A stretch of DNA of 27,500 nt from Glandiceps talaboti (Eukaryota > Hemichordata > Enteropneusta > Spengelidae): assembly GCF_964340395.1 (NCBI RefSeq), contig NC_135561.1, forward strand, positions 7,996,232 to 8,023,731, in the 5' to 3' direction. A model generated the notes under the pieces. It did not search any database. It worked only from the letters and a program-made list of their open reading frames with translations, and was not told the origin of the DNA. A program made the translations under genes and the position numbers. Below are positions 14,651 to 26,795 of this stretch, piece by piece. Numbering within the stretch: position 1 is the stretch's first letter; each line of letters begins with the position of its first letter.

Positions 14651-15615
14651 TTTCGATCAGACAACCACAATATATATTAACTGAAAATTGTTAAAATCCA
14701 TAAGCAGTACAGAACCAGGTTGAAATCGTGATCGCCGTTGAGGGCACTGATTTTGGTGATTTGAGTTGTTGTGTACATACAGCTGCAAAAATTACGTTTA
14801 CCCACAGGTGATACAATATAATATTGTTCACGGTGTATGATATTATTATCCTCAGCACATACCAAAAATATATATAGTTCCCTATAAATATGGGCCATGG
14901 TTTAAAACTGGTAGGCCTACTGTATTCCATTTCGTTATAAACAGTATTTCGGGTGAATATTAAATAACAAGTGATCAGAGATAAAGAGTCCCATGTGTCA
15001 CCAAATGTTTACTTTGACATTAGGGGAGGCCATGGGACAACGATGAGGCTTCTTATCAAACTGCAACCCGTTATCTCTAAATGCTACTGCAAACTTCAAA
15101 CCCATACGTTTTCACCTACGTCACAGTGTTAGATAGCAATCATCACCAGAGAGCCTCAACGGTTTGGAATCTTCAATTAAGGAATTGTGATTCGAGTTTA
15201 AACCTTTCTTAAACGGGGAAATGTGGTGATTTGTTTTCGCTGTGATTTAGTTATATATTGTTAATGATAGCCCACGATTCTGTATTTCAAGCTATGGTGG
15301 ATATTTTTAGTGTAAATAAGTTGGCTTGTCTTGCTTATGGAACAGAATGTCGTCCATTTCCATTGATCCATATAATAATAAAGAAGTGTTCAACTACTGT
15401 ACTCGACAAATTAAATTCTCAATCAAGAATAATCATGATATATAATGTTATGTCACATGTCGTTTGAGTCAAAAGAAAAACCATGAAGTCTTGGTGTATT
15501 CGGAACCGGCTTTCAAGAGAGTACTAGTATAAGGGGTGAAATATCGACGAAATTGAGGTAACAAAGTCCGAACATAAAAAACAACACAAATATAAATCGG
15601 ACGTGTGTGTGTCTG

Positions 15616-15673
<58 letters not shown>

Positions 15674-15688
15674 CGCAACACAATTGAG
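14651..15688. other. Intergenic, no supported gene; contains (GTT)n
   Basis: Unique-looking sequence between two relic duplicated blocks, where a signal-peptide exon would sit if a whole fourth gene copy existed. I searched the minus strand for an MQL...GTVK exon and found none. A (GTT)n tract occupies 15616-15673. Confidence 0.5.
15616..15673. repeat. (GTT)n microsatellite
   Basis: About 19 uninterrupted GTT units. The poly-leucine and poly-threonine open frames across it are artefacts. Confidence 0.97.
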
Positions 15689-16560
15689 CTATTTGCCGAA
15701 TTGCATGTTAAGTGGAATGACCATCGGGGAAAATAAAGGTAAAGCAAAGGGGATTTCCCGCTCAAAATTACTGACGTCTTTGTCAAGGACATGTCAACAT
15801 ATCTTCATTGTCTGTGAATCTGCCAAGTTATCTGTTTTGCATACTTTGTATTATGATGGTCCTTATCTGTGATATATATAGATGACTTGGAAGGGTGCCA
15901 GAACCATGACACCATAGATGCCTTTAATATAAACATTAAACTACAGGCGCCAGTGAATATTTTAACCGTGTAGACACCTCTATATAATGTTACTGCATAT
16001 ATATGTATGGGTGCCTCGAATCATAATTTCAAACCACTGTTTTACGGTGTAAAGTTGTCTAACAGAATATAAACTTTATTTTACACCTGATATTCGGCTG
16101 ATAATAATATGATTGAAGAAAGAGAACGGTTTGATACGTGTGGGACATTTCAGAAGTGTAGCCATATATGTTACCATGGTTACATCAACCTCACCTCAGT
16201 AATGATTGTAAACAACTAAAAGCGTGAATGAATCTTTAAGTTAGTTGTTTACAATTATTGCTGGGGTGAGGCTGCTGTAACCATGGTAACACATATGGCT
16301 ACACTTCTATAATGTACTACGAGCAAACAACACAAAATTTAACACATATATAAACGCAAGCATAAACAGTGCGCAAAACGCGCCAAATAAAACACAGTCA
16401 TGACGAAACACAGCAACACATATCACACAGTCACATAAAAGCAAACATACACTCATCCATGTCGTAGATAGGGATAGAATTTCAGCAAGAAGTCCACATA
16501 TATTTAGAATGTGTGCAATATAGGATAAGCAGTAAAGGCACTGCATTTTAATTTGAAACA
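15689..16560. repeat. Segmental duplication between copy C and TTC38 (pair of 5968-6761)
   Basis: It matches the upstream flank of copy B, including its foldback hairpin. Together with 14505-14650 it outlines a degraded fourth gene copy in the same order and orientation as copy B: intron-1 piece, missing exon 1, then upstream flank. Confidence 0.85.
16152..16308. repeat. Foldback (long hairpin) element, copy 2
   Basis: Arms 16152-16219 and 16241-16308 (68 bp each) with a 21-bp loop. It is the duplicate of 6354-6510. Arm lengths and loop are identical in the two copies, so the hairpin was present before the segment duplicated. Confidence 0.85.
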
Positions 16561-16818
16561 AGAAACAACGATAAATCTACAATAATATAAATCTTATGAT
16601 TGTTGAAAGACTCCTCTAATTACATACCACTACGCCGTTATAATAAGATACCACATATAGGACTTTCTCGAAGGTAATTCAGGGCAACTGTTGGTTTCAG
16701 AGAAACAATGATTGCCAGATTTAGATCCGTCCAATCATTTCAAACTAAATGTGTTACATTGCACAGTTTATGCCGACTGGGTGAAACGGACACCTCTGGT
16801 ACTGGTACAAATGTGAAC

Positions 16819-16824
16819 TTTATT
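16819..16824 (-). promoter_or_regulatory. Poly(A) signal of TTC38 copy 1
   Basis: AATAAA on the minus strand, 66 bp past the TAG stop at 16890. It is the first such hexamer downstream. Confidence 0.55.
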
Positions 16825-16889
16825 GCACCGCTAATTTTACATACAATTCTGTAATTATATTTAGATGTCTATTAAATATGTATGACTCT

Positions 16890-19800
16890 CTAGATATGTT
16901 CTAACAGTCGGTCAACCATCGTAGAGGATTCCCGCTGTGCTTTTCTTCCGTGAAGTAAACTCCTTCAAAAAAACAAATATACGATAAGAAATATATGTGA
17001 GGCGACTATGACAATGACATACAGTTTGTTGTGGTGCTAGCGTATGTTGTTATGTTGTGATATTCGTAATTTACTCGTCCTCAGGCGTAACTTGGTTTGG
17101 CTTAGAATAAGTACGAATACCGCCCTCTGTGTATTTTTTTAAAACATTTTTGTACAACTTCTATACTCTCTTCTTGGGTTAATTTATGATTATATTTTTA
17201 TAATCTACGTTAGGTTGACTAGGTCTTGTCATTCCGCCCTCAACGGACCGAAGGGTGAGGACACCATACACTGCGTACGTTACAGATTACTAAGTACTCT
17301 GAGAACCGGATGTGACCGAAAACGTACCTCGCAATTGATTTATGTCGTCCTTCTGTTGACTTCATCGCCGTATGTATTAGGAACAGATTAAATACGTCCC
17401 TCTATGAAGAACAAAGACATAAATACTCAATAACACAGCCTACATGATGGACAAACGTCACGTGCATAGAGCTGGTATAATTTCAACATGAAATAATTTT
17501 TTCCATTCGTCATTAAAAGTTGAGTTGTTAGCATGAATTTGTCAACCTATAACGTATCTTCGCCGTTATTACAAGAAAAAATGGCGTCTCGTTGCAAGAA
17601 GTGGAACGGTATTTGGCGAATAAGATACACCTATTGTCCATACTTACCTGAGCGTTACTGCCACCAAGTCCAACAATGTTATACCTGACTGGGTAGAGTA
17701 AGTCAACGGCAGTGCCATAGTCTCCAATGTTATAGGCTTTAAATGCTTGTAACATCGGCATTCCCACATCTTTATAAACATTTATATGAGTATTACTTCT
17801 ATCAGAGTCACTGCAAATATACATAAAAGCTGGATAAGTAAGATTTGCTTTTGTCAGTCTTGTTTGAATTAAAGATCACAGGAATTGAATCTATGATCTC
17901 AGGTTCTCGCATTACCGTTAACTTATAAGTGGCGCCATAAATGGGTTATAGTAATTTGTTCTTGCAATTGACAAAGTCTATCTAGTATTCTGAAAACAAC
18001 TTTATTTTTCACTTCTGAATGTTAATGCTAATCTGAACTGTGCTGTACTGTGTTGTGCTGTGCTGTGCTGTGCTGTGCTGTGCTGTGGAAGAAGAAGAGT
18101 AACAATTATTATGTTATTTCATTAAAAAAATATTTTCTTTAAAATTCAGGTCTAACATTAACTTGAAGCGGTGATACAGTGACTTTTAGTGTTACCACAC
18201 AGACAGAGATTACATTCCTTGTATATAGCATAGATCCTCCACCAGGGTCTATGTCTATAGTTACCAAGAGGATATTCAACAGTCACATAATCTATTTTAC
18301 AGCTGGAAAGGAATGTATTACCTTACAAGTGTCTTGATAGATTGGATCAACTTGTCGGCAACATCACTGTGTTGTGCTCCATGGGCAGCCATTAGGAAAT
18401 GAATATCATTAAATGCTTGAGAGTGGGTTTCCAAATGAGGAATACATGCGTCATACACTTTATGCCATCTATCACCAACGTTAACACCTACATGAGTAAG
18501 ATAAGAAGTCATCGTTTAGGCCACTACACCAGTGAGGTCTCTGCGCGAAAATTGTAAAGCCCCCCCCCCCCCCTTTAATAATTTTGAGTGACCAAACAAA
18601 TTTCGTGTATCACCATTTTCACAAGTCGGACTCATTTTTCTCCTACGCCTCTTGTGGGTACGTCTTGGATGGTGTCGTAAAGAGGCATACGTCGTTTAGG
18701 ACGACGCGATGATGGTACATCTGGGATAGTGCAGTGTCGTAAAGAGGGCTATCGTTTATGACGATGAGTGTACGTCTTGGACAGTGTCGTAAAGACGCAT
18801 GACGTTTACGACGATGATGGTACATCTTGGACAGTACAGTGCCGTAAAGAGGTTTGTCGTTTACAACCGTTACGATGATTTGCATCACAAGCATTGGAAA
18901 GCAGGACAATAATGAATAGGGTGTATATCAACTACATAGTCTTACAGACATTCCTGATAAAAAAATGATCTTGAATCAATTAAAGTTTCCGTAGCATAGA
19001 CAGTGGGTTCTGTTCTTGAGATGCATCCAATTCATAGAGTACAATAAGCCGATATAGCCTTAAAGGCCCATGCTTCAATTCCAAGTTCTCACAGTAGTGT
19101 TACCTTATCAGTAGATTCATAATTGTTAGATAGAATTACTCTTTCTTCGGAGTAATCATTTCGATAGCTTTACCAGACAATTTATTTTATAACTTTGATT
19201 GTCATCCCGATTCAATGTAGACCTTAAGTTGTGTATCGTGCATCTGTAATTTCGTTTCTTCCAATCATATTCATTCTTAGTGTCTGCATTATTGTCTTAA
19301 TATGTTTTCTCGTCTCATGATCTACGCTTACTTAAATTGAAGCACACATGTTTTGAGGTCAGTCGTTATCTGTAGCTTGACAGGCAACATATGATCTGTA
19401 GACTGTTTCATGTATTTGCAGGTTTGCCATAAGGTTTGTGTTAATGTCAGAATCCTACTAGTTTGTGGACTGTTTATAAAGATTTGGCCGTGACAAATAC
19501 AAATAAAATCAAGAGCACTCACCTTCTAATTCCAATCGACAAAATAACGCTGCCGCATCAGTGATATTTAATAACATATCTGACTCTATAAGATGACATA
19601 GCTTGAATGAAAAGAAAGAATTCAACAAAAGTAAAAAAAGAATCGAAATACAAATAATCATGTTTTTCATACATTTGACGTGGTCCAACTTGGTATTGGC
19701 TTAGCTTCAATTACTTCTTTGCTGTTAAAAATGACGGACATATATGTCGCCATTAGTCAGAAATTATCGAAAATTCATAAACTGGAAACACCACAGGTAC

Positions 19801-22800
19801 AATCTTTATTTAATCTCTGAACTGCTCACTGGGAAACCCGACTTCAGTAAACATTGGGATGACGTCATCACGAATATCAATGAGGTCATTTGCATACACA
19901 ATGCATTTAATGCACATAAAGATGTGCACTTTCTTTGAGAGAATTAGAGGCGAATATCAAATTCTGTGATTATATTTACCTTTTCATCATAAAGGCTGAG
20001 AGTTGATTCATAGTCTCCCTTTGTTAAAAGGACAAAAAAGACATGAATATTCAAGTTATTACGAAATCAAATGTACAAAATCAGTGTGTTATACATATTC
20101 CAAGACTTAGATTGGGTTATACATTTATATATTTTTGTTTCGTATTTGGCTAGCACTTTAAACCTGTAAATCCACAGCCTTCCAAACATTTGTCTGTCAT
20201 TTTATGACGGGCAGGAATTTTGAAAAAATTTGAATTTCATATTAACTGTTTCTCAAAGCATATGCTACTATCAAACTCAACATTAACCCACCTTCTCAAA
20301 ATAGTAGAGAGCTTTATGCCAGTAAACATGGCCTTGTAGTGGACTTCCCTGTAAAATAATGACAGAATTAGTGTTTTTGTGATCAGCAGTTGCTTTATAT
20401 AATTAACACAATACAAACACTTTTGGTGATACATGTAATATACCGTGGACAAGTCATTTAGAGCAAACAATATGGAATATATACTCTGGTCGTGCTACGT
20501 CACGACAACGCGCTTCTACGTCACTGATTCTGCTGTGTTCCAAATATGAGTCAACACGTTCAAATTGTCATTATTTCCCCCGATTTTTCTTTGATATTAC
20601 TGACAATGGTATAATTACATTATTCCTCAATATTTTTCTTCGTTTAGCCGAAAAATATTCGTGACCTAAGTAAGGGTTGTCACAACTCGTCTTGCGACTC
20701 GTAGTAACAAGGGCCCTTTAGGTCACTCGTATTTTCCTTGACTGAACGAAGAAAAATATTAGGGAATAATATCCAAGTGTCTATAATTACATGAGAACGA
20801 AATAAGCTTTAACCTTGATATCGTCCACTTTGTTGTCAATAAATTCGATACCATCATCGGGACGACATTGCATTTCTTTGACATGAGACACGGTATGTAC
20901 TGCCCATGCATCTCTCGAGTTCAGTTCTAGCGTCTGCAAAGATGGATATTAAATAAAGATAACAATAACATTACAGTCGCGGGTTGAATATAATAAATGA
21001 AATAATACAAATTAAAAAGTAATTACAATTTGTTTTTTAAATGAATTAAAAGAAAACTGAAGAAAGAATAAGAAAACGGGGTTTCTTTTTGGTTTCTTGT
21101 TTTTTTAAAGAAAAAAATGTACACATTATTATTAAATGATCAATGTCTGTGAGACAAATATCCGAACAGAGGTCTCTGGTCAATTTCTTGTACTATAAGT
21201 GTTCCAATTTTAAAGAAAAAAATCTGAAGAGATTGAAGGTTGACCACAATATATGTACCATAAGAAACTGCACAAAAACAATTTAATTGGTTTGTCAAAA
21301 CCAGGTTGCTTATTTTTACACCTACTTTTCTGGCTTCCTTCTCAGCTTCGTCGTAGAAATGTGTTTCGACCAAACCAAATGCATAGAGCCCTCTAGCGTG
21401 ACTATAATCGCAAAATAAAACATACTGATTATTTCACTATCTCATGAAAAATATGCACCGGTTACATGCTTACAAGATGTATGACAGAGTAAATACCGTT
21501 ACAATAGAGTAAATACCGTTATACTTATGTAGAAGAGAAGAAGAGAAGAGAAGAGAAGAGAAGAGAAGAGAAGAGAAGAGAAGAGAAGAGAAGAGAAGAG
21601 AAGAGAAGAGAAGAGAAGAGAAGAGAAGAGAAGAGAAGAGAAGAGAAGAGAAGAGAAGAGAAGAGAAGAGAAGAGAAGAGAAGAGAAGAGAAGAGAAGGG
21701 AAGGGAAGGGAAGGGAAGGGAAGGGAAGAGAAGAGAAGAGAAGAGAAGAGAAGAGAAGAGAAGAGAAGAGAAGAGAAGAGAAGAGAAGAGAAGAGAAGAG
21801 AAGAGAATGTAGTAATGTACGAATACGTGTAGTCAAATAATTTCATGATTCTTGTCGTCGTTGGTGGCAGTGTTTGTTGTGATAGCGTGATAGTGATGGC
21901 GCACATACCTATACATCTTTGGAGACATTGATGATTTCCACTGTGGTAATACTTGGGCCATCACATCCCTAAGCTGGATTGACTGCCCCAATAAAAAGTG
22001 AGACATAAACGCACATCTAAACGCCAAAATATCGGTCGGACAATTCAACAGAATTTCTTGCCATTTATCACAAGCATCGTTTGTTTTACTATGGAGATAT
22101 AAAGTTATACATGTATATCAAAATTACGTATTTGTGGTTTACAAATAATGACGTCATCTATTGATGTCATTTCGTATCCTCGTTCAATAATACCTTTTAT
22201 AATTGTTCTGACTGGAGAGTGTTACTGTCATCTTTGGTCACGTGAGACCACAGACCAATCACTCTCGTTCTCTGAGATGAAACACAAAATCAATAAGCAC
22301 TAAAACCACTTTCGTTGAGTTTTTATCACTTTTTCACTAGCTCAGAATTTCAACTTTACAATGACATGTAAAAGACGTTATGCTGATGTCACCGTATGTT
22401 ATCCGGTACCAACCTGCCATTAGTGTGTTTATTTAAATGTGCACGAGTAACTGATATATTCATTGGTTTGAACTGAGAACATATCATTGATGTGTACTCT
22501 CTCAGACGGCCGGATAGGATTGAAATGCGCGTGAGACTGTTGAACCTCATTACACAACTCACCCTATGGACCACAATTTTACAGCATCTACGTGGAGTTG
22601 TTCAAGTGTTGATATCAAAACTCACCCTATAGACCACAGTTTGACAGCATCTACGTGTAGTTGTTCAACTGTTGATATCTTGCTATTTTCAGCCAATGTC
22701 ACCATGTTTTCAATATTAGTCTTTAGTTCCCGGTTATTCCAAATACTTGCATCCCTACCTATTACTGTCGCCCCATACTTTGCTGCATAGCCGAGCACTG

Positions 22801-24697
22801 GAAATTTCACAATCAAATCAAAATTTTCAGATTTACTTGATATTTTTTTACTTACATTTCAACAATACTAATTAGTAGTTGATTTGCCAATTGGTCCTAA
22901 ATAAAAGTATCATGGGTAATCCTAATGGCTCCACTGATAACGAAAACCTGGGATTGAAATCCTGGCTTTCAATCACCAGTTATAAACTTATAGAACGCCC
23001 ACAACGACGAATATTACAGTATCATTACTACCTACTTCCCAATGACCACCTGGATTTATTGTTTAACATTAAAAATAACGATGCATAAGTTTGCATAATG
23101 GATATATATGCATTCAAGACCATGTGTAGGATCTGACGTGGTACAAAAATAAAATGTGTAAACATTGACGTTTAATCATCTACCGTCCCTTACTTTACCT
23201 GTTGAACTACACTTCTGAACTCAACAAGATCCTATACTTTGGAAAGTTGGACCGGAAGTGAATTGTGTAGATCGACTTTTTTACGGTAGCGCTATGTAGG
23301 AGTTTGATCTGCAGAGCACACAATATACTAGCCCTGCTTGCAGACGGTCACGGTGAGAAGGGAGGGACAATTGTCAGAATCGAGTCCCGAATTACTCCGT
23401 ATGCAAGCAGGACTAACAATATACATGATATTTTACGTACCAAAGTTAGGGTCAGCTTCCAGCATCTTATCCATGCAGGTTTTGATACCACCGACACTTT
23501 CATCTGTGTAGCCACTCATGTACTGTCGTTTTCATTAAAAGAAGAATAAAAACATCAGAGTTTACAATTTTAACTTGAAGGTGACAAAGTAGAATATTAT
23601 TTTGTATAAGAATGGAGCGGCTACTACTCCTCATAATCTGACAACACTCGGACATAAAGAAAGTTATCTTAAACACTAATAAAATATAACTTAGATATTT
23701 TGGTTTATTAGTTTACCTAATCGTACTGGAAGGTCTCATGTTTTCACTCGGTAGGTATACTACAACGAAGCTCGGGCTTCGCCTAAACACAGAGCGTCGC
23801 ACTAAGACGTCAACGAAAGGATAGCCCTATGTGATCGATGAGGGCGTACAGTACAAGAATATCAGTACAGTCTACAAAACAACCCACGTTTTAGCCATAT
23901 GCAAAGCTCCGAGGACTGTTGAGAGAGTCTACCTGTTGATATAACCTATGAAGGTTGACAGTAGGGTGACGTTTCTGATAGATGTTTTTTCTCCCCGGAT
24001 TTTTTAATAGACAAGTTCATATTTTGGGTGACTTTCGGTGTTTACGCTTCTTTGATTACAGGGCGCTTTTATCCGAATAGCCATGGTACGGCTAATAACC
24101 AACATGTGTAATCTAGTTGAACAAGAGTAGCATTTGATGGTGTCTAAGTTGGCTTTCCACAGTAACATTTTAGGTCAGTTTACCTGAGTGACGACAGCAT
24201 CGTACATCTTAGCCGCTTCATTACTTGTTGTGGATAATGGAAAGCCGACCTTCTGCCATTCCTTGGTTTATCCAGGTAATATTTTAATATTAAGTATAAA
24301 TAACAAGATATTAATAAAACAAAGTACAATGACTATATTTCCTACGTCTTCATGTATGTTTTTTCCACTTTTAAAATAGGCCTACTAATATACATGCTAC
24401 CAAGATAGTTATATCAGCAATTACCAGTGAAATCTCATGTCCTTTCTTTAATATGCACGATTACTCCACAAAAACTCATGAAACTAGGGTGAGATTCACT
24501 TATTAGTTAGTGTGGATTCAGTACATCTATACAGTTCGATTAGCGTACAATGCAATGTGGGCGGTGCATAAGCTTATTACTATTAGTATATCGGTCGAAG
24601 TTCATTCAGAAAACCAAACATGTCTTGCTAAAATTGTACAACTTATATGTTCATTATTTACAGTTCATCCACTCACCAGGCAATCTTTCCAACTCAT
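16890..24697 (-). CDS. TTC38: Tetratricopeptide repeat protein 38, copy 1 (complete, 14 exons)
   Basis: Exons: 24697-24677, 24261-24184, 23522-23441, 22797-22626, 22088-21909, 21401-21326, 20933-20814, 20348-20292, 20018-19980, 19601-19523, 18487-18322, 17810-17648, 17401-17328 and 16962-16890. They total 1380 bp (459 aa plus stop), close to vertebrate TTC38 at about 470. All GT..AG phases agree. Diagnostic stretches in order: MSWKDC with FPLSTTSNEA (N-terminus), GGIKTCMDKMLEADPNF, EQLHVDAVKLW, WQEILLNCPTD, YAFGLVETHFYDEAEKEA, RDAWAVHTVSHVKEMQ, HVYWHKALYYFEKGDYE, VNVGDRW with FNDIHFLMAAHGA, LLYPVRYNIVGLGGSNAQ, RDVFNLFLIH and ARSLL. TTC38 is a conserved cytosolic TPR-like protein of poorly known function. 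The H-x3-H-x2-E and H-x2-WH motifs are retained. Exon 1 (7 codons) and exon 9 (39 bp) are very small. No clear TATA box is seen upstream. Confidence 0.93.
18038..18087. repeat. (TGCTG)n pentanucleotide repeat
   Basis: About nine TGCTG/GCTGT units with a few variants at the left end, in intron 11 of TTC38 copy 1. Confidence 0.9.
18656..18879. repeat. Four-unit minisatellite with hairpin-forming units
   Basis: Four diverged tandem units at 18656-18713, 18714-18767, 18768-18818 and 18819-18879 (51-61 bp). Each has a TACRTCTKGGA-type start, a GTCGTAAAGA core and a TTTA.GACGATGAT-type end. The units alternate between TACGTC and TACATC starts, suggesting a dimeric higher-order repeat. Within units, GTCGTAAA and TTTACGAC can pair. 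It lies in intron 10 of TTC38 copy 1. Confidence 0.85.
20619..20770. mobile_element. MITE-like foldback in intron 7 of TTC38 copy 1
   Basis: Terminal inverted repeats of about 50 bp begin ATTATTCC..AATATTTTTCTTCG at each end and continue to GTGACCTAA, enclosing a short unique centre. An 11-bp TATAATTACAT repeat flanks it at 20610-20620 and 20782-20792, but it is not flush on the right. It is therefore only a possible target duplication. Confidence 0.7.
21531..21806. repeat. (AAGAG)n tract with an (AAGGG)6 core
   Basis: 275 bp of pure purine pentanucleotide repeat in intron 5 of TTC38 copy 1. Bases 21696-21725 are six AAGGG units embedded in AAGAG units. The Leu/Ser/Phe open frames on the other strand are artefacts. 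Confidence 0.97.
22556..22679 (-). repeat. Tandem duplication of the 3' half of TTC38 exon 4 with its splice donor
   Basis: Unit 22619-22679 contains the last 54 bp of exon 4 and its GTGAGT donor. Unit 22556-22616, 63 bp further into the intron, repeats it with five substitutions and its own GTGAGT. The second unit is not reachable in frame, because a TGA overlaps the first donor and no acceptor precedes it. Confidence 0.9.
23329..23415. repeat. Small inverted repeat in intron 3 of TTC38 copy 1
   Basis: 19-bp arms (23329-23347 and 23397-23415) reading TAGYCCTGCTTGCAKACGG with two mismatches, loop about 49 bp, 25 bp past the exon 3 donor. It may be a short foldback element. No other copy is seen. 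Confidence 0.6.
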
Positions 24698-26795
24698 TTC
24701 TGAAGACTTGTTCTTGATATGGCTGGGTGAAATAGGTATTGTCTTGTAGATGACTAAATATGCAGCACGAGCCCGATCAGCAGGTGAACATTCGGTGTAC
24801 GCGGTGCGATGACATATGATATATATGAACAAACAAACGCGTCAACTCGCACGTACGGTATATACTGGATGCATTCTATCATGACACTTCGATAAAGTTG
24901 TCAGCATTTAAAACTTAGGTAAATACAACATGCCAATCAAATTGTATGCATGGACTGGCGTACCCCACAGCTCACATTACATCGACATTGCACTGAACAC
25001 CACCACGACATAAGTCTGAACTTTGACACGGACGATATATTTTTTACATAACTGAAGGTCACAGTGACACCAGTATGTGCTAATGACTGTCGCTTGGTCA
25101 CACATTGATCACGACCCGTTTATGAATTGTTTCATATGAGACCAACAATACATACATGTTGTATTGATTCAGCAAATCTATAGAGAAATATACCTCAACC
25201 CACCGCCAATTGGAACACAGGGTTCGAACTACTAGTAACAAGCGGTAACAGTGGTTGTATCACAGGCACTCGTTTCCCCGAATCAGAATATGTTTCTATC
25301 AGAATACAATCGATAGCATTGACGTATTTAGCCAATTATATATGAAAGAGGTAAAATAACTCACTTTTGTGTTATCGCGTAAGTCCACTTACCGCGAAAT
25401 GTAGGCTATATATTATATTGCGGTGAGTGGACTTACATGTTCAAACATACGATGTTACGGTGGTTTCATATACATGCCGATATATTTTTTTCGTATGTGA
25501 GTGTCTAGTTCAGGTAGTTATGTTTTCCGTTGTTTTCCACATGGTGTCTGTGTTATTGGTTTCTTCTCATCAGATATACATGTCCCGTCATTACAGATTT
25601 TATATCGTCTTTGTATTGAAGTCAATGTCAGCTTCCGCATCCTCTATTTCTGGCGAGATTTTACAATTTTCGTGATTGCATTTTTTTTCTTGAATATGTA
25701 AAAAAAAAGTTAGGGTCGGCGTGAAAAACTAAGTAGAGTCGGATAACCGGAACCAAACAATTGTTTAGACCTTAACAACACGTCGTTGCAGTTTACTAGC
25801 CTTTATTATTTCGATGTGTTGTACTTTACAAGACAAGTCTGAATTTTTTATTAAAATACAACTCAAACTATGCCAATGTACATTTCAAAGCATAAGTTCC
25901 TATAAAACACAAAATCACCTACTTTAAGCATTGTATAGGCAGCCAAAATCGTACAGTTCTACATTGTTCCTATATTCTAGATCTTTTGTACATCTAAGTC
26001 AATAGAGTGTGCATGTAACACAAGGACTGCACTGATTTAAATAATACTTTACGCCTTTCTGAAGTTTTTCTAAACATAATGAGCAAATCTCAATTCTTTA
26101 TTTAGTTTTATGATTTCAATGCATTCATGCCTATACACAATTGGTTTGTATAGCTATATTATATAATATGTAGACAGTGCAAGGCCAAACTTGAATGCAT
26201 CGATGAGGGAATATTAAAACGATTCGAAACAATACGATGTGAACAAATTCCCATTGAATTAATTCTGTCTAGCAAGAACGCAGAGATAAAAATCAAAAAA
26301 AAGAATTACAGTCTGTTCTAAAAATGGAGTTTAAATTGTTTTGTTCCGTGTTTATTATTTTATTGTTTGATACTAAACTTACATAGAGCGTTATGAATAC
26401 TTATTGCACCTACTTATTCATATACTTGTGAATGTACAGGGATTAGTACTATGTAAAAGCGAACTAGAAATTGGTGAAAGGGTCGACTATAACGTTGTTA
26501 AAGATCAAATAGACTTTTTTTGTAAATCCCAGTAGAATGGAAACATATCATATGATATCTTATTTCTATTTTTTATCGATAATATTTGAATAAATTACAA
26601 TACATACAGGAATCGATTGATTTTCAAAAATGTTCACCAAATAAATAAAACGCATCCAAAGAAAATAACAGGGAGTCATTCCCAGCACACAAAAAAGGAT
26701 AAATCAACAAAAAATAAAAAACCACAAAAGTGTTCTTGAAATGTACAGGTTATGATTGTTGAATCTATTGTTTTGAGTTCTTTTCTTCGACGTTG
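24698..26795. other. Intergenic between the two TTC38 copies, no supported gene
   Basis: About 2.1 kb between the TTC38 copy 1 start and the TTC38 copy 2 stop. It should hold the copy 1 promoter and the copy 2 3' UTR. The frames near 25427-25701 lack splice context or motifs. One hairpin is listed separately. Confidence 0.5.
25379..25436. repeat. Short inverted repeat in the TTC38 intergenic region
   Basis: 17-bp arms GTAAGTCCACTTACCGC (25379-25395) and its complement (25420-25436) with one mismatch and a 24-bp loop. Confidence 0.65.

Noticed and set aside
14677-14930. Minus-strand frames at the place expected for exon 1 of the ghost gene copy
   Set aside because: They have no MQL signal peptide, no GTVK mature end and no GTATGT donor in frame, so they are not the missing exon.
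17085-17285. Minus-strand fragments in TTC38 intron 13 with repeated EGG..R..S.PN-like readings
   Set aside because: Stops and frame changes separate them, and no splice sites support them. They may be a degraded direct repeat; no gene is supportable.
18654-18880. Regularly spaced repeats considered as a CRISPR array
   Set aside because: The repeat units are contiguous and diverged, without unique spacers, and the context is an animal intron.
25205-25240. GGTTCGAA tRNA B-box-like sequence
   Set aside because: There is no A box or cloverleaf at the right distance, so no tRNA is called. The similar GGGGTTCGCG at 9434 fails for the same reason.
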